Source: Callipepla californica brunnescens (taxonomy: Eukaryota; Chordata; Aves; Galliformes; Odontophoridae). Taken from it: a stretch of 64,000 bases of DNA. The stretch is taken from the NCBI GenBank assembly GCA_023055505.1, contig JALIRH010000035.1:5884382-5948381 (forward strand), in the 5' to 3' direction. Of the stretch, positions 31,072-41,289 are shown piece after piece; positions within the stretch are counted from its first letter, which is position 1, and each line of letters starts with the position of its first letter. The position numbers and the translations under genes were made by a program. Below the pieces are notes generated by a model, which saw only the letters and a list, made by a program, of their open reading frames with translations, did not search any database and was not told the DNA's origin.

Positions 31072-34000
31072 TCAGGGCATGGCCGGGGCTGTGATGGTGA
31101 CATCCACTGCTGCATCATCTGCGGGGTCACCCGGTGGGGCCGAGCGAGGCTCTGATGGCATGGGATGGGATGGGATGGGATGGGATGGGATGGGATGGGA
31201 TGGGATGGGATGGGATGGGATGGGATGGGATGGAGAGCTTCGGGGGCACCGTGTTGGTGGCTCTCTCCACCCGGTACCTTCCATGGCTGCCATGCTGGGG
31301 TCACCCGGCTCCTCTTGCCCCTCTCCTGCTCCGTCCTCTGTGCTCACAGCTGCGTGGGCATCCTCAGCAAGCTGCGGGGCCTCGGGGCCAGCCCTGGGGG
31401 CACAGAGCTCTCGGGTGAGCACTGAGGCACAGGGGAGGGCTGCGTGCGGGGCGGGGCTGGGGCACTCACATGCGGAACAGCAGCTCGTGCAGCCCTATGG
31501 ACGGACAGACGGACACCAGATGGGGACGTTGGGGTTCTGCCGCCGCTCTGGGCCCCCCCGACACTCACGTGGCAGGAGGTCCCGGTGGCGAGCAACGTAG
31601 TACACAGCCAGCAGAGACACGGCCGTGGCCACCAGCATCCCCATCACTGCCGCCCCCATCACGGCCGGGAGCGCCTCGAAGGGCGGCTCAGCTGGAAGAG
31701 AGCGGTGCGTGTCAGCCCGTGGGGCAGGGGAGGTGTGGATGTGAGGGGTGGGGCGGAGGTACCGGGGGAGAAGGGGGCGAGGGGGGGGGCACCGGGCATC
31801 CCTGGTGCGAACGGAGGAGGCTGGGAGGCTGCGCTCGCTCGCTGTGAAGCCCACTGCTGGCTGCTGGCACTGGGGGGCTTTTATCCCCTACGATGCCCGG
31901 CAGCTCCCAGGACGCCGGAGGAGCGCAGCGTGCCGCCCCGCGCCCGCTTCACCTGGCGTCTGCACCTCGGAGGGGTGCCCGGCCGTGCGGTGGTTGACAG
32001 CCAGGATGCGGAAGGCATAGACCACGCGTGGGTCCAGCCCCCCCAGGCGGCGGTCGCGGGAGTGCGGCTCGATGTCTCCAGCGGCCGTTTCCCAGGGCCC
32101 AGGAGCGCGGCGCTGCGGTTTCTTGGCCGGCCGCCGCTGCACCACGAAGCCGGTCAGGTTGCCCACGCCCTGCGTCCGCCACTGCAGCCGCACCTCCGTG
32201 CGCGCCCGCGTGTAGCGCAGCTTGCTGATGGTGACGTTGGGAGGGGCCGGGTACCCTGCGGCGAGACGGCGCTCCGTGGGCCGACTCACCCCCCCCAACC
32301 CCACGCACCGCGGGGGGGAGGGGGGCAGGAGGAGCCCCGCCGGCCCCGGGACTCACGCTCCACGCGCAGGCGGACGGGCAGGCTGGCAGTGCCCACGCTG
32401 TTGGCAGCGGAGCAGCGGTACGTGCCGCCGTCCCGCGGCCACTCGGCATCGCGCACGGTGAGGTTGGCCCACGCCCCGCCGCGCTCCAGCCGGTACTTGG
32501 CGGTGCCCGCCGGCACCTCGCGCTGCTGCGGGTCGAGCCAGGCCAGCTCGGAGCCCAGCTCGGTGCCCCCCGCGCTGCCGGCACGCCAGCCGCGCCTCGC
32601 CGCCCTCCAGCACCGCCACCTCGCCGCGCTCCACCTCCAGCTCGGGGACATCTGCGCGGAGAGAGGGGCGGCCGGTGATGTGAAGGCCGGGGCTCAGCCC
32701 TGGGGGGGCGGCACGCGGGGACGCGGCCCCGTACCCAGCCGGAGGCGGCACTCGGCGCTGGCGGCTCGCAGCGGGTGCGCGGCCACGCAGGTGAAGTCCT
32801 GTCCGCCTAGGCCGGCGTCGGTGCTCAGCACCAGGACGGCGGCCGAGGGCGTGGGGGCACCCAGGGCTCGGCCCCGGCCGTCCCACCAGCGCAGCGTGGC
32901 CGGCGGAGTGCCGCCCTCCCAGCGGCACTGCAGCATCACGTACTCGTCGTGCTTGGTGGCCGCAGCCGCGCAGCTGGGGCTGCCCGGCGGGACCCCTGGG
33001 GAGGGACGGGCGGGGTGTGAGCCCCCCCGCGCGGCTTCGGCCCCCAAAAAGCGCCGTGGGAGCGAGGGGCTTCTCTAGGGTGCCCCCTTGCGGCCGTAGA
33101 TTGAAGGGTGATGGGGTGAGGAGAGCGATTTGGGGACGCGGGAGTTCGGGGTCCCGTCCGCACTCACACAGCGTGGTCCTGCACACAGCCCCCTCCCGCA
33201 GCGCAGGGTGCGTGGCCACGCAGGCGAAGGAGCTGCCGTTCCTCGTGGCCGCCCCCGGCACAATGCTGGTGGCCATGGAGAAGCTGGGCCCTGCCGCCCC
33301 CTCTTCGTCCTCCTCCTCCTCCTCCTCCTCCTCCTCCCCAGGGCCCACCCAGCGCAGCCGGGCTGGAGGGAAGCCCCCCAGCCAGCGGCACCGCAGGGCC
33401 ACGTCCCGCAGCTCAGCGGTGCCCGTAGCGGAGCAGCTGGGGCTCCCAGCTGGAGGATCTGTGCGGGGCACGGAGCCGTCACCACGGGATCCCTCCATGC
33501 CGTCACCCCAACATCCCCACCGTGCCCTCGCCCCAACCTTCTCCCCCCCCCCCCCACGTCCTCACCGAGCACCGTGCTGTCACCACGCCGGGCCGGGGCC
33601 ACACTACTTACAGTACACGGTGAGGACGATGGTGGCCTGAGTGCGGGTTTGGAGGTGGGTGTTCTCGGCCAGGCAGGTGTAGGTGCCCGCCTGGCCCCGG
33701 GCAATGGCCGACATGACGAAGGTCTGGCCGACGTGCACCTGGGAGCCGTTGTGCAGCCAGATGTAGCGGCTGGGGGGGTTGGAGGGTGCCAGGCAGCTCA
33801 GCACCACGTCCTCCCGCTCGCCTGCGGAGAAGCTGCCTTGCTCTGGGGAGAAGGGCTCCACGCTGATGGCCGGCTGGTCGGGGCCGTCTGCGGGGACACA
33901 GAGCCCTTCAGCCGTGGGGCAGCGCTGCTCAGGGACACAGCTCTGATCTGTTCTCCCACTGGTGGGTGCCCTGCAGGCACCCGCGTGGCCGTGTCTGCGC

Positions 34001-35067
34001 CGTGGTGGCATCCTCAGCCTCGGGGCTGCCCCCAGCCTGCCGAGCAACCCCCCCCGACCTTAGGGCCCCCTGGAAGGCAGGGCCGTGCCCCAGGGCACTC
34101 ACAGACGATGTCGAGGTAGACGGGCTCGCTGGTGCGGTTGTTGACCTCGTTGCGGGCCGTGCAGGCGTACCAGCCCGCGTGGCTGCGGTTGGCGGGCGCC
34201 AGGAGCAGCTCTGCCCCAGAGCCCCCCAGCCCCACGGGGGCTGCCAGGAGTCCTCCGTGCGGCTCCCGGTGCTGCCAGGAGAAGCCGAGCGGTGCCGTCC
34301 CCTCCCGCACAGCGCACGTCAGGGCCACCTCTGTCCCCTCCGCCGCCGCCGCCGCCGTCAGCCGCACGAAGGGCTTGGAGACGGGCACTGAGGGCACCGG
34401 GCCATGAGTGCCCCACCAGCCCCCTGCCCTCACCCTTCCCGCGGCCCCCGCCAGCCCCCCAGGACCCCGGCTCGGCCGGGCGGTGTGCGCTGAGCTGCTA
34501 TGGGGGCTGGACGGCGGGGTGCTCCGGTTATCGGGGCGCCCCGTCGCCCCGTGGGGCGGCAGCTCGCCACGCCTTACCCAGCACACGCAGCATCACGGCG
34601 GCGTATCCCACGCGGAGCCGCCCCCACTCCGGGAAGAGCCCCTGGCAGAGGAACCGTCCGGCGGCGGCCGAGCGCAGCTCCCGCAGCTCCAAAGTGCCGT
34701 TGCGGAGCGCGACCCGGCCCAGCGCGCCCGCCCCGGCCGCCACCGCCGCCTCCGGCCCCGACCCCACGGCCACGGCCCGCGGCGGCCCCGCGCTCCCCGC
34801 GGCCGTGAAGCTCCAGAAGACCACGGCCGGAGCCGTGGATCCGCAGCTCAGCTCCACCGCCCGGCCCCGGATCCCCGTCACCGTCCGCTCCTCGTAGGCT
34901 GCGGGGCCGGCGTCCAGCGGCTGCCCTGCGGGAGGGGCCGCGCCGGGTGGGCGGCGGAACGCGGCAGCGCGTGGGCGCGACGCGGGGGGGGGGGGGGACC
35001 CGCGGCACTCACCCACGGCCACGAGCGGCAGCAGACACAGCAGCCACGGGCCGCCCCGGCGCTCCAT
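31072..35067 (-). CDS. VSIG10L2: VSIG10L2-like multi-Ig, FNIII transmembrane protein (12 exons, frameshift in exon 7)
   Basis: Predicted single-pass cell-surface protein with an Ig array; its function is not known to me. Exons, in transcription order: 35067-35013, 34925-34578, 34387-34103, 33887-33612, 33458-33168, 32995-32735, 32651-32357, 32255-31953, 31691-31569, 31494-31470, 31393-31278, 31118-31072. Content: signal peptide; V-type Ig1 (LSCG ... FLCQ, 19-134); Ig2 (LTCAV ... YACTARN, 135-229); Ig3 (LSCLAPS ... YTCLAEN, 230-321); two cysteine-paired Ig-like units ending FACVATH and FTCVAAH (322-505); Ig6 (ARLAC ... YRCSAANS, to 603); FNIII (604-704); transmembrane about 713-735; short tail ending VTITAPAMP. 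Exon 5 encodes an acidic run of nine Glu. All introns up to exon 9 are phase 1, as is usual for Ig genes. Exon 7 carries one extra base in a C-run (32566-32571). About 807 residues if that base is ignored. The name rests on domain order and on position beside CDON, where human VSIG10L2 lies. Confidence 0.78.
31159..31232. repeat. Pentanucleotide repeat (TGGGA)n, about 15 copies
   Basis: A near-perfect TGGGA array. It lies inside the predicted 159-base last intron of VSIG10L2 (31119-31277). If retained, it would encode Ser-His-Pro-Ile-Pro repeats in the VSIG10L2 frame. Confidence 0.95.
33308..33337. repeat. VSIG10L2: (TCC)n trinucleotide run coding poly-Glu in VSIG10L2 exon 5
   Basis: The plus-strand TCC run reads as GAG/GAA on the minus strand and adds a Glu-rich loop inside the fourth Ig-like unit. 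Length polymorphism would keep the frame. Confidence 0.9.
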
Positions 35068-35136
35068 GCCCCCGCGCCGCGCCGCGCTCCGCAGCCCGAC
35101 CTCCTCTCGGGTTTCCCACGCGGGCCCTGATTAGCC

Positions 35137-35148
35137 GTTAATAATTAA
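35137..35148. promoter_or_regulatory. VSIG10L2: Perfect HNF1-type palindromic site upstream of VSIG10L2
   Basis: GTTAATAATTAA matches the HNF1 half-site palindrome (GTTAATNATTAA) exactly. It lies 70 bases upstream of the VSIG10L2 start codon in an otherwise very GC-rich island. HNF1 drives kidney, gut and liver genes, so epithelial expression is a reasonable inference. Confidence 0.5.
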
Positions 35149-35672
35149 GGGCACGGCGGCGGAAACCCGACGCCGCCGCAATCTGTGGCCGTCCCCCGCG
35201 CCGCGCACGAGGACGGCCGCGCTCACGACACGCGCGGCGCCGCTGCCGCCCGTCCCACGGCCGGGGCTCCGCGCTGCGGCCGCGCCCCGCGGGGCGGTTT
35301 TCCCCCGTGGGAGGCAGAGCCGGGCGGTAACGCGGCACTGAGCGCGGTTTGATATTTCATCTCCCGCTCCGCGCGGCCCATGAAACATTGATGGGGCGGC
35401 ACAGTGACGCGGCCCCTCCCGCGGTCCCCCCCGCGGCTCCCACGCGTGCACATCCATCGCGGCGGAGCCCGCGCCCGCGGGGCCGCGCTCGGGGTTCTTT
35501 CTATTCACTCATAAAGGTGCGAATGGGCTTCGCGACGCGACGGCTCGTGGAGAAGCACGGGGTCAACGGCACGGATACCCGCGAACGTTAAAACCACCGA
35601 ACCCCGCGCGGCGTGGGAGCGGGGCGGGGCCGTGGGCGGGGCTAAGGGCGCTCGTTTGCAAACGAGGGCGGG

Positions 35673-35688
35673 CAGCGCCCCCTGGCGG
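35673..35688 (-). promoter_or_regulatory. CTCF-like core motif
   Basis: CAGCGCCCCCTGGCGG on the plus strand is the reverse complement of the classic CTCF core. A copy with an identical extended core occurs at 48724-48739. Confidence 0.45.
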
Positions 35689-35839
35689 CGGCGCGGGGCG
35701 GTCCTCCCGCGGGGCGCGGCCCCGCCCGGGCTGCGTGGAACCACTGCGGAGCGCCCGGCGGGGCCGGGGCGGGACCGGGATCACCGAGCTGTGAAAGCGG
35801 CGTGCATCAATATGCAATGCCTCGTGAATATTCATGAAG

Positions 35840-35918
35840 GGGCGGGGCTGCGCGTGGCGGGAAGGGCGCTTCCGGGGCAGCGGCGGCCGCTCCGGAAGTG
35901 GCGGCAGCGGCGGCGCAG
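35840..35918 (+). promoter_or_regulatory. PUS3: Probable PUS3 promoter and untranslated exon 1
   Basis: A GC box (GGGGCGGGGC at 35840), ETS-type CTTCCGG and CCGGAAGTG motifs (the second at 35892-35900) and a good splice donor (GCGCAG before GTACGG, exon end 35918) suggest a TATA-less housekeeping first exon. PUS3 needs one, because its ATG exon opens at an acceptor (37914). The human gene also has an untranslated first exon separated from the coding part by an intron. Exact start not determinable. Confidence 0.5.
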
Positions 35919-36077
35919 GTACGGGGGGGGGGGGGGGTTCCGGTCCCGCGCGGTGCGTGGGTCGGCGCCGCGTGGCCGTGTCCGCGCTCCGTGTCCGTCC
36001 GTCACGAGCGGGGCGGCAGAGCGGCGCGCAGCGGTCCCGGAGGAGCCCGCACTCCCGCGCTCGGCGTTCCCACGCGC

Positions 36078-36083
36078 TTTATT
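36078..36083 (-). terminator. HYLS1: Poly(A) signal for HYLS1
   Basis: TTTATT on the plus strand (AATAAA on the minus strand) lies 64 bases past the HYLS1 stop. Confidence 0.7.
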
Positions 36084-36146
36084 TCCACGCTGCGTTAAAC
36101 CACACTGCCCGCCCCCCCCCCCCCCCCCCCGCGCTCCGCCGTGAGC

Positions 36147-36920
36147 TCAGCGCTCGTGGGGCGCGGCCCTGGGGAGCAGCCCGTTGGCCAGGGCCCAGCG
36201 CACCCCCCAGCGCAGGGCGGCCCGCTTCTTGTCCGTGGGCACGGTGTAGGTGTTGGGGACGCGGCCTCGGGGCGGCCTGCCGGGCGGGCCGCTCGGCGCC
36301 AGCATCTGCCCCCGAGCGCAGCGCCGATCCCTGCGGGGTTCCTCTCCCGGCGCGGGGAAGCGCTCCCACTCGCGTTTGTACTCCAGGTATTTGGCCACGC
36401 GGTCGCTCCTGAGGCGGCTCCGACCCGGCGCGTCCGACCTGGGCGCGATGAAGGACTTGGGCTGCCCCGCCGTGGCTGCGCACTGAGAGCCGGGAGGGCT
36501 CTGCGTGACCCTGAGAAGGAAGGGCGGATGGTGCGCGGTGCGCGGGCTCTGACGGGAAGGCTCCGGGCGCAGAACGCTGCTGCTCCGCTCCATGTCCCCC
36601 TCGGAGAGGCTGTCTTCTGCAGCGGTGCTCAGCTGGAGCATTCTGTGTGTCAGGGCCCACACGGCAGCAGACTCTGGCAGGCTGCCGACCGACTCGTCGG
36701 AGACCTCGACTCCTCCGTCAGGTCTCCTCCTCAGCACCTTCCTCTTCATCACCTGCCTCCTCGAGCCGCGGGGGCACCACGGCGCGGCACCGGGCTGTGC
36801 GCAGGGGAGCGCGGTGTGTGGGGGTCGGGCTGGCTGCAGCCCCCTGGGCGCACTGCAGCAGAGAGGTGCTCCTCCCAGCTCCTCGTCGCTCAGAGCAGCG
36901 CCTGTGTGCCTGTTCTCCAT
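36147..36920 (-). CDS. HYLS1: HYLS1, centriolar and ciliogenesis protein (single coding exon)
   Basis: HYLS1 is a core centriole component needed for cilium assembly; in humans it is the hydrolethalus syndrome gene. The frame gives 257 residues (human about 299). The diagnostic HYLS1 box is present at about residues 57-77 (VMKRKVLRRRPDGGVEVSDE). Downstream come the conserved PKSFIAP segment, the RVAKYLEYKREWERF segment and a C-terminus with VPNTYTVPTDKKRAALRWGV followed by a basic tail. I chose the ATG at 36920 because it follows an acceptor (TTTTGCAG, exon start 36942); frame further upstream is intron. The whole coding exon lies in the first intron of PUS3 on the opposite strand. The N-terminal third is poorly conserved, as usual for the family. 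Its upstream untranslated exons are not certain. Confidence 0.92.
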   Translation of the reverse strand: MENRHTGAALSDEELGGAPLCCSAPRGLQPARPPHTALPCAQPGAAPWCPRGSRRQVMKRKVLRRRPDGGVEVSDESVGSLPESAAVWALTHRMLQLSTAAEDSLSEGDMERSSSVLRPEPSRQSPRTAHHPPFLLRVTQSPPGSQCAATAGQPKSFIAPRSDAPGRSRLRSDRVAKYLEYKREWERFPAPGEEPRRDRRCARGQMLAPSGPPGRPPRGRVPNTYTVPTDKKRAALRWGVRWALANGLLPRAAPHER

Positions 36921-37957
36921 GGTGTGCTGGGCTGGATAGACCCTGCAAAAAGAAGCTGGGTTAGTAACTTGCAGTGCATCTGAGCTGGCTGAAGGGGGCT
37001 CTGTGAAAGCCGACTCTGGCCCTTCTCCACCCTGAAACTTCTGAGGTTTGGGGGTGCTGATTGAGGCTCCTGCCACCCAGAGAGGAGCAGACAGATAACT
37101 GCATACAGCACGGTGCACTGCCCAGAAAGGTTCATTGAAATGACGGACAAGTGCGGGGCAGACTCAGCTCACTCTGTGACTGTGAGCCTCGGGCACATAC
37201 GTTACTGACTTTCCCTTTGCGTAAACCACTACATTCCTTCAAAAACACAGTACCTAGTTGTGATTAAATGTAGGGGCATCAAAGACAGGGTGTTTTTACT
37301 TCCACGGATGAGGAAAAAATGTTTGTTTCGAGATTGGCTATCGCAGCCTAAAGGCAAGTCTGCAGTCTGAGTGGTGTGACTGAGGGAAGCCAGAAGGACT
37401 GGCTGCAAGAGGGATGTGGACGCTGCTCCCATCGAAGCCTGCAGGTTTGGGGCTATCTTTATGCCATGAAATGGGTTTAGAAATGCAAGTTTTCACCGTG
37501 TGGCAGCGATGCCATTACGAAACGTTGGAGCAGATGGTGCTGCGGGATGACTGGTAGCTGTTAGCAGGCTGTCTGAAGTGTTGATGCTAGCTGAACACAC
37601 AGCGAGAACGGGAACGGCTCCATGACAGCTTTGCACAGGAAATGTGGGAATGTGCCGCCGTGCTGGGCTGCCGGAGCAGAGCTGCTCTCGACAGCGGTGG
37701 CTGCAGGAAGATGTGTGACTCAAAGCACCAAAGAGATCTGCAGCCTTGAGTCAAAGTATGTGGTCCCAGCCGAGCCCCCTTGGCCGTTCCCGTGTGCTTC
37801 TGGGAGCACTGGGCAACTAAAAAGAAGCCAAAGAATTCTTGTGTAGATAACAATTCATTTGTAGAGAAGGCAGAGGCAGAAAAAGATAGAAACAGATTTC
37901 TCCTTTCTTTGCAGGCCCTGAGGAGCTACCAGCCGCCAAGACTCCAGCAGACTCACT

Positions 37958-40900
37958 ATGGCCAATGGGAGCCTGGCCACAGATCGAGAACAGCTCCTGA
38001 GGAGGGTGCAGGACCTGGAGGAGGAGGTGAAGCGGCTGCAGGAGAAGCTGTCAGAGGGCAAGGAGGGCACTGCAGCGAAGGACGCTCCCTCAGCCTCCAG
38101 GAAAGCCAAGAAGCAGCAGCAGCGGCCGTTTGATTTCAGTGCCCACGGCCGCAGACACGTGGCACTGAGGATCGCCTACCTCGGCTGGGGGTACCAAGGC
38201 TTTGCCAGCCAGGAGAACACCAGCAACACGATCGAAGAGAAGCTGTTCGAAGCCCTGAAGAAGACACGGCTGGTAGATGATAGACAGACCTCCAACTATC
38301 ACCGCTGCGGGCGGACAGACAAAGGAGTCAGCGCCTTTGGACAGGTCAGGGTGGATCTGTGGGGTCCAGTGGGGGTGGTACAGCTCAGGATGGAGATCTC
38401 GTGGGGTTACTGGCCAGTGGTGATGAGCCAAGTGCTCACTGTGTGGCACAGCAGGTTGGATTTGTTTCTTTAAAGCTTTTTCAGACACTAGTTGTTTACT
38501 AGAGCCGTTTGGAGAGGATGAAATGCATTTCAGGTTGCCGTTTCCTGAGTCAGGAAAGCTCCCAGTCCAGCTCAGAGCTTCCAGAAAGGGCAGACGCCCC
38601 TTCCTCTGCCTGCACATGTTGCTCTTCTTGTGCCAACTGCAGTGCTTGGCAGACCCCTCTCAGAAGCCCAGCAAAATAACTGGAATGCTTCCCACAGAGT
38701 GAAAAAGCTGAATCCCTGAGCAGAAGGGTCTGAGCAGAGCTGCAGCCAGCGGAACAGAGCGTGGGAGTGGGAGCTGGAGGAAGAGGAGCAGCTGGCCCAC
38801 ACAGTGGCAGAGAACCATCAGGGAAGCTCAGCCTCCTCTCAGATCCTAACGATGGCTTTGATTTCCTCCTCTTCCCCTCCTGCTTGTGCTCAGGGAGCAG
38901 GCCTGCCCTGGCTTCTGCCTTGCTAGGATGGTTTTAGCCTGCATCACTCACTTGCTCTAGTTCACGAGGTGAACCACATGAAGTAAGGGCGTGGGCCACC
39001 TTTATGTGCAGTGTTTGATGTGCTTGTGAACTTGCAGTGTTAATTCATTTGATTCCACACCACAGTTCCCAGCCTGCTGGGCTGTTACTGGGTTCAAGTT
39101 ATGAACTCCAGTTTAAAAGAAAAAAAAAGCACATGTGTATTCTGCAGCCTGAAGCCATTTAGAGACCAAGCTACGTAGGCAGTTTGCAACTTCTTCTGTT
39201 TTATTAAAGGAATCTATAGCATCTGCTAGGAAGCTCAGCAGAGGCACTTGCAGTTTTACCCACAGGAAGGAGTGGTAAGAGACCAATTTAAGACACCTTC
39301 CTCTGTAGGAGATGCTGAATTCATTTCAAAATGCAAGGCAGAGGTGTAGGAAGACTTGGCTTACACACCGAGTACGCCCATCCACCACCTAATCCTAGTC
39401 TTCTCCATTTTCCAGGTGATTTCCCTAGATCTCCGCTCTAACCTCTCAGAGGAGAAGAAACTAAACGGTGGCTCAGAGGGAAAAAGCAGTAAATGCGAGG
39501 AAGAGCTCCGCTACACCCACATTCTGAACAGGGTGCTCCCACCTGACATCCGCGTGCTGGCCTGGGCCCCTGTGGAGCCGGACTTCAGCGCCCGGTTCAG
39601 CTGCCTCAGGAGGACCTACCGCTACTTCTTCCCCTGTGCGGACCTGGACGTGGCCCTCATGCACGCGGCCGCCCAGCGCTACGTGGGGACGCACGACTTC
39701 CGGAACCTCTGCAAGATGGACGTGGCCAACGGGGTCATCAACTTCCAGAGAACAATCCTCAGCGCCCAGGTGACGTGGGTGGGCGGGGGGGATGAAGGTG
39801 ACCTGCGGGACCCCTTCCGGCTGTGCCAGTTCGAGGTGACGGGGCAGGCATTCCTCTACCACCAAGTGCGCTGCATGATGGCCATCCTCTTCCTGATTGG
39901 ACAGAGGATGGAGAGCCCAGAGATCATTGATGAGCTGCTGGATGTGGAGAAGAACCCTCGAAAACCACAGTACAGGTACGGGCAGCAACCGCCCAGGCTG
40001 TGCTGCAAGGAAGAACACTGCTGGCCTCGCAGTGAGGCAGCCTTAAGGATCTGACTGTCCCGTTGCTGTGCTCCTGGACAAGTTACCAATGGTCTTAAGC
40101 CTTGGTATTTGATAAAAATTAATTCAGAAAAGCATTTCTGTGAAAGGCAGCACTGTTGTGCTGTTACATTAACACTGTGACCCTTTTCTATCTCTAGCAC
40201 GCCTCCAACACCATCGGTTTGTAACGCCTTCTCTCCTTTTTCCTAGTATGGCTGTGGAGTTCCCCCTGGTCCTGTATGACTGTGAGTTTGAGAACATCCA
40301 GTGGCATTACGACCGGGAAGTGCAGGAGTTCAACGTTACCCACCTGCAGCAGCTCTGGGCCAGCCACGCCGTCAAGACTCAGGTGCTGCACAGCATGCTG
40401 CGAGGCCTGGACGCCGCTCCGGTGGCTGCGGGGAAAGGTGAGAGGTGGCACAGTGATTCCCAACAGAGAGCTAATCAGACATTCTTGAAAGCACTGCTCA
40501 TAAAACCGTTAAGGTTGGGAAAGATCTCTAAGATCATCAGGTCCAACCATCAGCACACCCCCAGCACGCCCACCAACCATGTCCCGCAGTGCCACGTCTC
40601 CTGACCGCGTTCAGGGGCAGCGTAGGGTACGTCACCAACGAATAACACTGTGTGGCATCATCAGTAAACACTATAGATGCTGTATTCTAGCGTTATCCAG
40701 ATGGCAAAGAGATCATCGCTCCCAGTCTGGTGCCATCTGTGAACTCACTGAGGTTGCACTCAGACTGTCTATAGAGGTGTTAGGCAGCACCGGCCCCGGC
40801 TCCGATCACTGCGGGCCGTTATTTCTTGTGTTACAGACCCAGGGAGCGTCAGCACCGTCCTCTGGGGAGACCTGGAGCCTCCGGTGCGCCGGCAGGCCAC

Positions 40901-41078
40901 GAGCTTCGTGGAAGGCGTCCGCGCCCGGGCCTACAAACCGCTGCTGGAGCGGCCGCGCTGCGAGGGGCTGGAGTCCCGCGTGCAGCGCTGCGTGCGGCGG
41001 GGCCGCGTTCAGGCGGAGCGCAGCGCAAAGCGGCTCCGCACGGAGGGGGCGGGCGCGGGGCCCTCGGGCCGCCCCTGA
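37958..41078 (+). CDS. PUS3: PUS3, tRNA pseudouridine(38/39) synthase
   Basis: PUS3 converts uridines 38 and 39 of the tRNA anticodon arm to pseudouridine (TruA family). Exons: 37958-38344, 39416-39975, 40247-40437, 40837-41078; about 459 residues against about 481 in human. A short N-terminal coiled coil (10-35) precedes the catalytic fold. The TruA signature CGRTDKGVSAFGQ ends exon 1, with catalytic Asp at about residue 121. Further conserved parts are RRTYRYFF, the GTHDFRNLCKMD block and GQAFLYHQVRCMM. The C-terminus ends in a basic ESRVQRCVRRGRV segment. The ATG lies in an exon opening at 37915 after TTCTTTGCAG. The last exon follows a CR1 repeat by only about 12 bases. No canonical AATAAA follows the stop; AATACA overlaps the stop codon and may serve. 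Confidence 0.96.
40486..40825 (-). repeat. CR1 retroposon fragment in PUS3 intron 3
   Basis: The reverse-orientation CR1 tail (AAGGTTGGGAAAGATCTCTA, ATCATCAGGTCCAACCATCA) is followed by internal CR1 segments (TGGCATCATCAGTAAAC, then TGCACTCAGACTGTCTATAG and the GGCAGCACCGGCCCCGGCTC piece). It stops about 12 bases before the acceptor of the last PUS3 exon. Confidence 0.8.
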
Positions 41079-41169
41079 ATACATTCGTGTGCCGCTTTCC
41101 TACGGCTCTGTCGGCGTTAAATGAAACCGGCGCGGGGCCGCGATGCGGTGGGGGCGGGGTGCCGGTCCC

Positions 41170-41268
41170 CGCGCGGGGTGCTCGGGGTGCTGGGGGTGCT
41201 GGGGGTGCCCGGTGTGCTGGGGGTGCTCGGGGTGCTGGGGGTGCTGGGGGTGCTGGGGGTCCCGGGGT
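41170..41268. repeat. GGGGTGCTG minisatellite between PUS3 and RPUSD4
   Basis: About ten imperfect copies of a 9-10 bp G-rich unit (GGGGTGCTG/GGGGTGCTC). The strand is strongly G-rich and could form quadruplexes. It fills the short gap between the PUS3 stop and the RPUSD4 CpG-rich promoter. Confidence 0.9.
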
Positions 41269-41289
41269 CCCCCGCCCGTACGCACCGCA

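Larger units (their letters stand above)
35068..35840. promoter_or_regulatory. CpG-island spacer between head-to-head VSIG10L2 and PUS3
   Basis: Very GC- and CpG-rich sequence separating the VSIG10L2 start (-) from the inferred PUS3 first exon (+). It contains the HNF1-type site, GC boxes around 35620-35640, a 16-bp palindrome CTCGTTTGCAAACGAG at 35651-35666 and a CTCF-like core at 35673-35688. Open frames crossing it are composition artefacts. Confidence 0.55.

Noticed and set aside
31444..33078. 544-residue open frame on the plus strand
   Set aside because: It is antisense to five VSIG10L2 exons that have consistent splice borders and Ig/FNIII motifs. The long frame is a product of high GC content.
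33130..34119. 329-residue open frame on the plus strand
   Set aside because: Also antisense to VSIG10L2 exons 3 to 5; it has Pro-, Ser- and Ala-rich composition and no domain.
36943..37118. N-terminal extension of HYLS1 (MHRAVCSYLS...)
   Set aside because: A strong acceptor (TTTTGCAG, exon start 36942) lies between it and the conserved frame, so this is intron read-through.
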